Shown: positions 1 to 7,628 of the stretch, in pieces
Layout: each line of letters starts with the position of its first letter
Position numbering within the stretch: position 1 is the first letter of the stretch
Source of the DNA: Streptomyces clavuligerus
Lineage (GTDB): Bacteria; Actinomycetota; Actinomycetes; Streptomycetales; Streptomycetaceae
Assembly: GCF_005519465.1 (NCBI RefSeq)
Contig: NZ_CP027858.1
Span: 2,418,001 to 2,482,000, forward strand
Direction of reading: 5' to 3'
DNA: 64,000 bases
Notes under the pieces: model-generated
Seen by the model: the letters and a program-made list of their open reading frames with translations, nothing else
What the model was told of the DNA's origin: nothing
Databases searched by the model: none
Made by a program: the position numbers and the translations under genes

Positions 1-98
1 ATCCGCAGGTACGGCTGAGACGCGCCGGACCGCCCCGGACCGCATCGGCACCGACCGGAAGGATCTGCTCCGCCCAGGGCCCGCGGCGGGCACCGCGG

Positions 99-1346
99 TC
101 AGGACTCCGGTATCGGCAGCGGGCGCTTCTCGATCGCGGCGGCCATGACCTCCGGGAAGAGGTCGGGCGTGCAGGCGAAGGCGGGGGCGCCCAGCGCGGC
201 CAGCGCGGCGGCGTGGTCCCGGTCGTAGGCCGGGGCCCCTTCGTCGGAGAGTGCCAGCAGGGTCACGAACTGTGTCCCCGCCGCCTTCATCGCGGCCACC
301 CGCTTCAGCATCTCGTCCCGGATGCCGCCCTCGTAGAGATCACTGATCAGGACGACAATGGTGTCCGCGGGGCGGGTGATCTTCGACTGGCAGTACGCCA
401 GGGCGCGGTTGATGTCGGTGCCACCGCCGAGCTGGGTGCCGAAGAGCACGTCGACCGGGTCGTCGAGCTGATCGGTGAGGTCCACGACCGCGGTGTCGAA
501 GACGACGAGCCGGGTGTCGAGGGAGCGCATCGAGGCCAGGACCGCGCCGAAGACCGAGGCGTAGACGACGGACGCCGCCATGGAGCCCGACTGGTCGATG
601 CAGAGCACGACGTCCTTCTTGACCGACCGGTCGGCCCGGGCATAGCCGATCAGCCGTTCGGGGACGACCGTGCGGTACTCGGGGAGGTAGTTCCTGAGAT
701 TGGCGCGTACCGTGCGGTCCCAGTCGATGTCGCGGTGGCGCGGTCGGCCGGTCCGCGCGGACCGGTCGAGCGCCCCGGTGAGCGTGGACCGGGTGCGGGT
801 GGCGAGCCGCTTCTCCAGATCCTCGACGACCTTCCGCACCACGGCCCTGGCCGTCTCCCTGCTCGTCTCCGGCAGGGCCCGGTTGAGCGAGAGCAGGGTG
901 CCGACGAGATGGACATCGGCCTCGACCGCCTCCAGCAGCTCCGGCTCCAGCAGCAGGGCGGACAGCCCCAGCCGGTCGATGGCGTCGCGCTGCATCACCT
1001 GGACCACGGAGCCGGGGAAGTAGCTGCGGATGTCGCCGAGCCAGCGGGCCACGGAGGGCGCCGAGGAACCGAGCCCCGCGCCCCGGGGCCGGGACTCTCT
1101 GCCGTCCGGCGCCCCGTAGAGCGCGGCGAGAGCCGCGTCCATGCCCGCGTCCGCCCCGCCCAGCCCGTACCCGGTCCCATCGGCACCCCCTCCCCCGAGC
1201 ACCAGCCGCCACCGCCGCACCCGCTCCTCAGCCCGTGCGCCCTCCGTCTCCCCGGCGCCGAGCGAGCCGCCCGGCGCAGCCCCCGGCACCTCCGCCGCAC
1301 CTGCCACCATCCGCCCCACGGTCCCCATCTGTGCCGCTCCCCTCAT
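99..1346 (-). CDS. vWA (MIDAS) domain protein, MoxR partner
   Basis: A von Willebrand factor A domain protein of the kind that works with MoxR ATPases, probably cytoplasmic since no signal peptide or membrane segment is visible. The vWA domain fills the C-terminal half (about residues 245-400). Its MIDAS metal site is complete: DQSGS gives D251, S253 and S255, with a later threonine in GGGTDIN and an aspartate in ISDLYEG. Residues 95-240 look helical and carry the conserved-looking RWLGDIRSYFP. The start at 1346 lies 7 bases after GGAGG and overlaps a TGA as ATGA; M7 is a possible alternative. It is the last gene of the minus-strand unit, but about 1 kb of repeat separates it from the DUF5682 gene. 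In MoxR/vWA pairs the vWA protein usually selects the substrate for ATP-driven remodelling; the substrate here is unknown. Confidence 0.85.
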   Translation of the reverse strand: MRGAAQMGTVGRMVAGAAEVPGAAPGGSLGAGETEGARAEERVRRWRLVLGGGGADGTGYGLGGADAGMDAALAALYGAPDGRESRPRGAGLGSSAPSVARWLGDIRSYFPGSVVQVMQRDAIDRLGLSALLLEPELLEAVEADVHLVGTLLSLNRALPETSRETARAVVRKVVEDLEKRLATRTRSTLTGALDRSARTGRPRHRDIDWDRTVRANLRNYLPEYRTVVPERLIGYARADRSVKKDVVLCIDQSGSMAASVVYASVFGAVLASMRSLDTRLVVFDTAVVDLTDQLDDPVDVLFGTQLGGGTDINRALAYCQSKITRPADTIVVLISDLYEGGIRDEMLKRVAAMKAAGTQFVTLLALSDEGAPAYDRDHAAALAALGAPAFACTPDLFPEVMAAAIEKRPLPIPES

Positions 1347-2357
1347 ATCCCCGCCTCCATCTCATCCCGGCCCCCGTCGACGCCCCGCCGCATCTCCCAC
1401 CCCAGCGGGCACGCCCGCCTCCATCGCCTCCCCTACCGCCGCCGCCTCCCGACCCGTGCCTCCCGTGGGCGCGGCCCCTGAGTCCCGACTCCCCGGGCGT
1501 CCCGGACCGCTCGCGGCGGACGCCGCGACCCGGACGGTTTCCCCACGCTCCCCGTCCGCCGCACCCGTACGCCCTGCCCGCCCCGGTCCCCCGCAGCCTC
1601 AGCGCCCCGACCCCGGGCACAGCCACCGGCGCCCCGCCACCGGGCCTCCGCCGCGAACACCCCAGCGGTATTTCCACCCCGCCCTGGTCGGCGTACTGGC
1701 CCGTCCCCGTACACCCGCCCCCGCTGCGCCACCCGGGCCCGTCGGCCCGCCCCTTCATGTCCCCGCCTCCGCACCACCGCTCCCCGCCCGGCGGACCGCC
1801 CCGCCCCCCTGGCCCTCCTCGGTGGGCCCGGCACCCGGACCCCCGGCTCCCCGGGCCTTCCGTAGTGCTCCAGCGGACACCGCGAGCCGAATGCGCGCCG
1901 GTCCGTCAGTACTCCAGCGGCCAGCGCGACGCGGAGGGGTGCCGGTCCGTCCCGGTACCCCGCCGCCGCATCGCCCGGGCCCCACCGGCAAACCACCCCG
2001 CCCCGGGCACAGCCGCCGCCGTCCCACCGCACACCCAGGCCGCCGCGCCTGATCTCCGGACGCCCCGGCGAGCGGTGCCCCGGGGGCGGCACCCGGGCCC
2101 GTCGGCCACCCCACCGTCCCCCCTTCATGTCCCCGCCTCCGCACCACCGCTTCCCGCCCGGCGCCCCGCATCCCGTGCGTCCCGGACCGCGCCCGGTGGA
2201 CACCGCGCCCGTATGCCAGGCCCGCCCAGGCGACACCGGCGGACCACCCCGCCCCGGGCACAGCCACCGGCGCCCGCCGCACACCCGGTCCGCCGAACCC
2301 GGCCTCCGAACGCCCCCATGGCCGGTGCCCCAGGGGCGACACGCGGGGCCGTCCCCT
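1347..2357. repeat. 1 kb degenerate tandem repeat between DUF5682 and vWA genes
   Basis: This gene-free stretch is built from diverged copies of one unit. The clearest shared block is 30 identical bases at 1751-1780 and 2121-2150; related copies lie at 2353-2368 and 1334-1356. Read on the minus strand, each copy ends an ORF with a tail like GAEAGT and overlaps its stop with a new start as ATGA (2361-2358, 2128-2125, 1758-1755, 1346-1343). GGAGG precedes the ATG in the three copies nearer the vWA gene. A second shared block (CCGGGCACAGCCACCGG and variants) occurs near 1611, 2003 and 2255. Only the first unit (2361-2125, 78 codons) stays open in one frame from ATG to the next TGA, and its peptide has no recognisable domain. 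I read the region as expanded spacer DNA, not as a gene. Confidence 0.7.
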
Positions 2358-4805
2358 TCATGTCCCGGCTCCCGCGCGGTCCCGCTCCGCCGGGCGGACC
2401 GTCCCGCCGCGGGGCTCGCTCCCAGCAGGCCCCGGTGCCGTCCCCGTGGACGGGGCCGCCGTGCCCAGCAGCAGCCGGAGGACCGGCAGCACGGCGTCGG
2501 CCCGCCGGTGGTCGAGGCCCGTGCCGAAGCCCGGAACGGCGGTGGGTGAGGGGCGGGAGCCGGACGCCGGTGCCGGGCCCCGTCGGATCAGCTCGCCCAG
2601 GGTGCGCCTGACTCCCGGCTCGTACGCGGAGAAGGTGCGGCGCAGCAGCGGGAGCACATCCGTGAACGCCTCCGCGGGGACACCCGTCAGCCAGGTGTCG
2701 ACCAGGGCGAGCAGCCGCTCGTCGTGGACGAGCAGCATGCCGCCGCCCGAGGCTCCGCCGATGAAGCCCTCGATCCAGGCCGCCGCCCGGTCGGGCGGCA
2801 CGGCCGCCGACAGCGCGAGGCCCATCAGCCGGGCCGCGCCGTCCTCGTCCAGTCGCCCGCCGTCCAGGAGGAGCCGGGCCGCCCGGCCCCGGATGACCCC
2901 GGGCACGGTGTCCCGGTCGGCGAGGCGGCGCAGCACGGCGGCCCAGCGGTCCTCCAGGCCGTCCGCCGGCGGCAGCAGTCCGACGGCGGTGTGGACCGCG
3001 TCCAGGTGGTCGCGCATCCGGGCCGCCCCGTCCGCGTCCAGCCCGGTACAGGCCGGTGGCAGACCGACGCAGATCCGCTCGGCGAGTCCGGTCGCGACCT
3101 CGGCGAGGGCCGTCGTGTCCGTGTCCCGGACATCGCCGTACCGCAGGGAGCGGGCGAGCGCGGGCAGCGCCTCGGCGAGCCGGCCGACGTCCGTGTCGAG
3201 CGCGGCCCGCTCGGCGAGGGCCCGCATCACGGCGGGCAGCGCGTCGGTGACCTCGGCGAGCAGGCACTCCTCGGCGAGCGCGGTGACCTCGGCCAGATCG
3301 GTCGCGGCGGCCGCCCTGCTCCCGGCCCGGGCGACGGCGGCGGTCAGGACGGTGGTGCCCCAGACCCCGGCCTCCGCGACCCGCACATGCAGCTCGGGCT
3401 CCCAGCGCAGCCGCCAGCTCTCCCGGAAGGTGCCGGTGCTCCCCCGCCCCCGGAAGGGCTCGCCCCAGCCGATGGAGAGCAGCCTCAGCCGGTGCAGCAG
3501 TCGGCTGCGGCCGGCGTCGATCTCCTTGCGCAGGTCCAGCTCGATCTCGCGCTCCGCCGCCTCGGGCTTGAGCCGCAGCGAGCGCTGGGCGCGGCCGATG
3601 TCCCGTTGCAGCGGCACGGCGGGCGCGCTGTCGGGGACCTCGCCGAGGACGTCGCCGACGATCAGCCGGTCGTGGACGAGGGCGAGCGGCACGTCGGAGC
3701 CGTCGCACATCACGGCCCGGATGGCGTCGGTGGTCTCGTGCAGCCCGGCGAGCGGGCGCCCCCGCATGACGGCCAGGGTCTCCGCGAGCCGTACGGCCTC
3801 GATGACATGCGCCGACGACACCATCAGATCGGCTTCCCGCAGCAGCCCGGCGGCCCTGGTCAGCCACCGTTCGACGACCCGGTCGGGCGAGTGGAACAGA
3901 TGCGCGTACCACCCCGGGGAGTCGATACCGGCGCCGTAGCCGCTGTGCCGGGCGAGCCGCCGATGCGTCCAGGGCACCCAGGTGGTCTCGGTCCTGGTCT
4001 TCGGCAGCCCCTTGAGGAGCGCCCGGTCGGCGGTGACGGTGGTCCGCTCCTGGAGCGCGGGCACATGCCAGGCCCCGCAGACCACGGCGACCGCGTCCCC
4101 GAACTCCTTGCGCGCGGCCCGCACCTTGAGCCGCATATGGGCCTCCCGCACCAGGTCCCGCTCATGGCCCCCGTGGCCGTACTCCGCGCGCAGGGCCGTC
4201 ATGGCCTCCCCGAGGGCGGCGAAGGGGGCGAGGGGGTCGCCGCCGTGGCCGGTGCGGTGCTCGACGACGTCCTCCCACCAGCGCTCCGGGTCCTCGTACC
4301 CGGCGGCACCGGCGAGGACCGCCAGCGGGTCGACCCGGACATCGGCCGCGTCCGCCGGGCCCGCGCCCTGGTCCCTGTCCATGGGGTCTGTGTCCGCCGG
4401 GCCTGTGTCTCCCGGGGGCCCGGCCCGCTCCGTCCCCGGGCCCGCCGACGGGTCGGCCGCTCCGTCCCCGTCGGCCGCGGTCAGCGCCAGCGAGTGCGCG
4501 GCCGGGAGGTCGATGAAGCGCACCGGCACCCCCCGGGCCAGCGCCCAGCGGATCGCCACCCACTCCGGGGAGAACTCGGCCAGCGGCCAGAACGCCGCCC
4601 GGCGGGGGTCGTCCACCACATGGGCGAGCAGGGCCACCGGCGGGCGCATCCCCTCGTCCGCCGCCAGCGGCAGCAGCGCGTCCCCCTCGGGCGGCCCCTC
4701 GATCAGGACCGCCGCGGGCTCCGCGGCCTCCAGCGCGGCCCGGGTCGCACGGGCGGAGCCGGGGCCGTGGTGGCGGACGCCGAGCAGCAGTGGCCCGCCG
4801 CTCAT
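2358..4805 (-). CDS. DUF5682 family protein (MoxR/vWA-associated)
   Basis: An 815-residue soluble protein recognisable as DUF5682, a family found next to MoxR and vWA genes. The N-terminus has GVRHHGPGSA (about residues 9-18) and an acidic IEGPPEGD, and a later AVVCGAWHVPAL. A GxxH-type start, a glutamate motif and a late GAxH motif resemble TraB/TIKI/ChaN-like metal-dependent folds; that link is inference. The C-terminal half is helical and alanine/leucine rich with many LAE repeats. The start overlaps the stop of the MoxR gene as ATGA (4805-4802), so the two are translationally coupled. Its stop at 2358 again forms ATGA with the first unit of the downstream repeat. Molecular function is not established; a role as partner or substrate adaptor of the MoxR ATPase is likely. 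Confidence 0.8.
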   Translation of the reverse strand: MSGGPLLLGVRHHGPGSARATRAALEAAEPAAVLIEGPPEGDALLPLAADEGMRPPVALLAHVVDDPRRAAFWPLAEFSPEWVAIRWALARGVPVRFIDLPAAHSLALTAADGDGAADPSAGPGTERAGPPGDTGPADTDPMDRDQGAGPADAADVRVDPLAVLAGAAGYEDPERWWEDVVEHRTGHGGDPLAPFAALGEAMTALRAEYGHGGHERDLVREAHMRLKVRAARKEFGDAVAVVCGAWHVPALQERTTVTADRALLKGLPKTRTETTWVPWTHRRLARHSGYGAGIDSPGWYAHLFHSPDRVVERWLTRAAGLLREADLMVSSAHVIEAVRLAETLAVMRGRPLAGLHETTDAIRAVMCDGSDVPLALVHDRLIVGDVLGEVPDSAPAVPLQRDIGRAQRSLRLKPEAAEREIELDLRKEIDAGRSRLLHRLRLLSIGWGEPFRGRGSTGTFRESWRLRWEPELHVRVAEAGVWGTTVLTAAVARAGSRAAAATDLAEVTALAEECLLAEVTDALPAVMRALAERAALDTDVGRLAEALPALARSLRYGDVRDTDTTALAEVATGLAERICVGLPPACTGLDADGAARMRDHLDAVHTAVGLLPPADGLEDRWAAVLRRLADRDTVPGVIRGRAARLLLDGGRLDEDGAARLMGLALSAAVPPDRAAAWIEGFIGGASGGGMLLVHDERLLALVDTWLTGVPAEAFTDVLPLLRRTFSAYEPGVRRTLGELIRRGPAPASGSRPSPTAVPGFGTGLDHRRADAVLPVLRLLLGTAAPSTGTAPGPAGSEPRGGTVRPAERDRAGAGT

Positions 4806-5914
4806 GCGCTCACCTCGCGGCAGGCGCGGTAGAAGTCCTTCCAGCCGTCCCGCTCACGGACGACCGTCTCCAGGTACTCCTGCCAGACGACCCGGTCGGC
4901 CGCCGGGTCCCGGACCACGGCGCCGAGGATTCCGGCGGCGATGTCGCCGGGGCGCAGCACCCCGTCCCCGAAGTGCGCGGCCAGCGCGAGCCCGCCGGTG
5001 ACGACGGAGATCGCTTCGGCCGTCGAGAGCGTCCCGGAGGGCGACTTGAGCTTGGTGCGCCCGTCGGCGGACACCCCCGAGCGCAGCTCGCGGAAGACGG
5101 TGACGACCCGCCGGATCTCGTCGAGCCCTTCCGGCGCCTCGGGCAGGTCCAGCGAGCGGCCGAGCTGGGCGACGCGCCGGGAGACGATGTCGACCTCGGC
5201 GTCCGCGGTCGCGGGCAGCGGCAGCACCACGGTGTTGAACCGGCGGCGCAGGGCGCTGGAGAGGTCGTTGACCCCCCGGTCGCGGTCGTTGGCGGTGGCG
5301 ATCAGATTGAAGCCGCGGACGGCCTGCGTCTCCTGGCCCAGCTCCGGAATGGGCAGGGTCTTCTCGGACAGGATGGTGATCAGGGTGTCCTGGACGTCCG
5401 CCGGGATACGGGTCAGCTCCTCGACCCGCGCGGTCATGCCCTCGGCCATGGCGCGCATGACGGGGCTGGGCACGAGCGCGTCCCGGCTGGGGCCGTGGGC
5501 GAGCAGCTGCGCGTAGTTCCAGCCGTACCGGATGGCTTCCTCGGGGGTGCCCGCCGTGCCCTGCACCAGCAGGGTGGAATCACCGCTGACCGCCGCGGCG
5601 AGATGCTCGGACACCCAGGTCTTCGCGGTGCCGGGGACTCCGAGGAGGAGCAGCGCCCGGTCGGTGGCGAGGGTGGTGACGGCGACCTCGACGATCCGGC
5701 GCGGGCCCACGTACTTCGGGGAGATCACGGTGGAGTCGGCGAGGGTGCCGCCGAGCAGATAGGTGGCGACCGCCCAGGGCGAGAGGCGCCAGCCGACGGG
5801 ACGCGGCCGGTCATCGGCGGCGGCGAGCGCCTTCAGCTCGTGCGCGAAGGCGTCCTCGGCATGGGGCCGCAGGGCTTCGGAAGCAGTGTCCGCGGCGTTT
5901 TCGGGCAGGGTCAT
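4802..5914 (-). CDS. MoxR-family AAA+ ATPase
   Basis: AAA+ ATPase of the MoxR type, 370 residues, the ATP-driven motor of the locus. Walker A is GVPGTAKT at residues 92-99. The sensor region reads LIATANDRDRGVNDLSSALRRRF, with the arginine-rich end typical of the family. MoxR proteins form hexamers and, with vWA partners, remodel or activate target proteins; the target here is unknown. The start at 5914 is preceded by GGAGGGGG about 5 bases upstream. Its -10/-35 region matches the RecA-independent DNA-damage promoter (positions 5962-5984), giving a leader of about 40 bases. It is the first gene of the unit moxR, DUF5682, repeat, vWA, and its stop overlaps the DUF5682 start by ATGA. Confidence 0.88.
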   Translation of the reverse strand: MTLPENAADTASEALRPHAEDAFAHELKALAAADDRPRPVGWRLSPWAVATYLLGGTLADSTVISPKYVGPRRIVEVAVTTLATDRALLLLGVPGTAKTWVSEHLAAAVSGDSTLLVQGTAGTPEEAIRYGWNYAQLLAHGPSRDALVPSPVMRAMAEGMTARVEELTRIPADVQDTLITILSEKTLPIPELGQETQAVRGFNLIATANDRDRGVNDLSSALRRRFNTVVLPLPATADAEVDIVSRRVAQLGRSLDLPEAPEGLDEIRRVVTVFRELRSGVSADGRTKLKSPSGTLSTAEAISVVTGGLALAAHFGDGVLRPGDIAAGILGAVVRDPAADRVVWQEYLETVVRERDGWKDFYRACREVSA

Positions 5915-5961
5915 GGATCCCCCTCCAGATCGTTCGACTCATTCGATCCGACGTGCGATCC

Positions 5962-5984
5962 ACCCTGCACCACCCCACTGACAA
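5962..5984 (-). promoter_or_regulatory. PafBC-type DNA-damage promoter of the MoxR unit
   Basis: On the minus strand TTGTCAGTGGG, six bases, then CAGGGT. The known RecA-independent damage promoter (RecA-NDp) of actinobacteria, activated by PafBC, is TTGTCAGTGGC-N6-TAGGGT. Spacing is exact and 5 of 6 bases of the -10 match. The moxR start codon is 48 bases downstream. Confidence 0.75.
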
Positions 5985-6022
5985 TCCGTCATTTCCCCAG
6001 CTCAGAGCGGATTGTCAGTGGG
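5974..6022. repeat. 15-bp perfect inverted repeat formed by two facing promoters
   Basis: CCCACTGACAATCCG (5974-5988) and CGGATTGTCAGTGGG (6008-6022) are perfect inverted copies separated by 19 bases. Each arm contains the -35-like half of a damage-type promoter, so the two divergent units could be activated together from this short gap. Confidence 0.85.
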
Positions 6023-6034
6023 TCCTTCTACCGT
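6012..6034 (+). promoter_or_regulatory. PafBC-type DNA-damage promoter of the SWIM unit, leaderless
   Basis: TTGTCAGTGGG, six bases, then TACCGT (6029-6034). The expected transcription start, about 7 bases after the -10, falls at 6041-6042, which is the A of the ATG at 6042. The SWIM mRNA is therefore probably leaderless. Confidence 0.75.
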
Positions 6035-6041
6035 CGTACAC

Positions 6042-7466
6042 ATGCTGGGATCGAACGGGGGACAGCCCCCGAACCCCCCGGAGCAGGGGGTGCGCTGGGC
6101 GGCGGACCAGGTGCTGGCACTGGCTCCTGACGCCGCGTCGCAGAAGGCGGGGAGCCGGCTCGGTGTGCCGGGACCCTGGTCGGGGACGGGAGTGGAGGGG
6201 ACGGGGGTGTGGGGTCTGTGCAAGGGCAGCGGCAGCCGCCCGTACCAAACGGTCGTGGACCTCTCGGGGCCCGCGTACCGATGCAGTTGTCCGAGCCGGA
6301 AGTTCCCCTGCAAGCACGCGCTGGGGCTGCTGCTGCTCTGGTCGGCGGGTGAGCGGGGCGTGGCGGCCGCCGCGCCGCCCGAGTGGGCCGGGGAGTGGCT
6401 GGCCGACCGCGCGCTGCGGGCGGCACGGACGGCGGCGGACGCGGCGGGCGGCGGGGGCGGAGCGGCCACCGGGGAGCCGGGCGCGGCCGGGGGCCGCGGG
6501 GCCCGGGGCGGTGACGCCGCGCGGGAGGCGGCCAGACGCCGGGCGGAGCGCCGGGCCGAGCGGGTCTCGGCGGGCGTCGGCGAGTTGGAGCAGCGGCTCG
6601 CGGATCTGATGCGCGGGGGGATGGCGGCGGCCGAGCGCTCGGGGTACGGGCTCTGGGAGGAGACCGCGGCCCGCATGGTCGACGCGCAGGCCCCCGGCCT
6701 CGCGGCGCGGGTGCGGGAGCTGGGCGCGCTCCCGGGCACGGGCCCGGGCTGGCCGGTGCGGCTGCTGGAGGAGTGCGCGCTGACGCATCTGCTGGACGCG
6801 GCCTGGCTGGGCATCGACCGGCTGCCCGATCCGCTGGCGGCGACGGTCCGCACCCGGGTCGGCCTCCCCGTGGCGGCAGAGGGAAGCCCGGTCCGCGACC
6901 ACTGGCTGGTCCTCGCCCGCTACGACACACCCGACGGCAGACTCACGGCACGCCGGACATGGGTCCATGGACGGGAGTCGGGCCGTACGGCACTGCTGCT
7001 GTCGTTCGGGGCGGCGGGCCGCGCCCCCGAACCGGCCCTGGTCCCGGGGACGGAGATCGAGGCGGAGCTGACGCCGTTCCCGGGATCCGGTCAGCTGCGG
7101 GCCGAGTGGGGCGGACCGGCGGGGGCGCCCCTGCCCGCGGGGACACCGCCGCCGGGTGGACCGGTGGGCGCGGCGCTCGACGCGTACGGGCGGGCGCTGC
7201 GGGAGGACCCCTGGCTGGACGCCTGGCCGGTGACGCTGACGGACGTGGTCCCGGTTCCGCACGGCGACGGCTGGCAGCTCGCGGACGCGGACGGCGGGGA
7301 GGCGCTGCCCATCACCCCGGCGGCGCGCACCCGTTCCGGGCTGTGGCGGCTCATGGCGGTGTCCGGCGGGCATCCGGTGACCGTGTTCGGCGAGTGCGGC
7401 CACCAGGGCCTGGACCCACTCGCGGCCTGGCCCCCCGACGGCACGGGCCTGATACCGCTCCGATGA
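6042..7466 (+). CDS. SWIM zinc-finger family protein
   Basis: A 474-residue protein with one SWIM zinc finger: C81-x-C83, six residues, C90-x-H92 (RCSCPSRKFPCKH), the classic CxCx(n)CxH form that binds zinc and usually nucleic acid or protein. An alanine/arginine-rich coiled-coil-like stretch follows (about residues 120-200), then a mixed C-terminal domain without known motifs. I place the start at ATG 6042 rather than the in-frame TTG at 6012, because the TTG is inside the promoter motif and the predicted transcription start coincides with this ATG. It is the first gene of the plus-strand half of the MoxR/vWA locus, followed after 162 bases by the DUF5691 gene. DNA-damage control is inferred from the promoter only. 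Confidence 0.85.
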   Translation: MLGSNGGQPPNPPEQGVRWAADQVLALAPDAASQKAGSRLGVPGPWSGTGVEGTGVWGLCKGSGSRPYQTVVDLSGPAYRCSCPSRKFPCKHALGLLLLWSAGERGVAAAAPPEWAGEWLADRALRAARTAADAAGGGGGAATGEPGAAGGRGARGGDAAREAARRRAERRAERVSAGVGELEQRLADLMRGGMAAAERSGYGLWEETAARMVDAQAPGLAARVRELGALPGTGPGWPVRLLEECALTHLLDAAWLGIDRLPDPLAATVRTRVGLPVAAEGSPVRDHWLVLARYDTPDGRLTARRTWVHGRESGRTALLLSFGAAGRAPEPALVPGTEIEAELTPFPGSGQLRAEWGGPAGAPLPAGTPPPGGPVGAALDAYGRALREDPWLDAWPVTLTDVVPVPHGDGWQLADADGGEALPITPAARTRSGLWRLMAVSGGHPVTVFGECGHQGLDPLAAWPPDGTGLIPLR

Positions 7467-7628
7467 AGCCCCCCCGTCCATGGGCCCCGCCCGTCCGGCG
7501 CACACGGCCGCGCGAGGCCGACAGGCCACACCGGCCCGGCGCCATCCCGCACCGAAGCCGAGCGCGGCGGCCCCGCCCCGGAGAACCCGACCGAACCGAC
7601 CCCCGGCCCCGGCCCCATGGAGGACACC

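Noticed and set aside
1..98. Possible gene end at the left edge
   Set aside because: No frame with convincing content; too short to judge.
2125..2361. 78-codon ORF in the first repeat unit, ATGA-coupled to DUF5682
   Set aside because: Open and coupled, but the peptide is low complexity and the related units are frame-shifted, so it is described as repeat and not as a gene.
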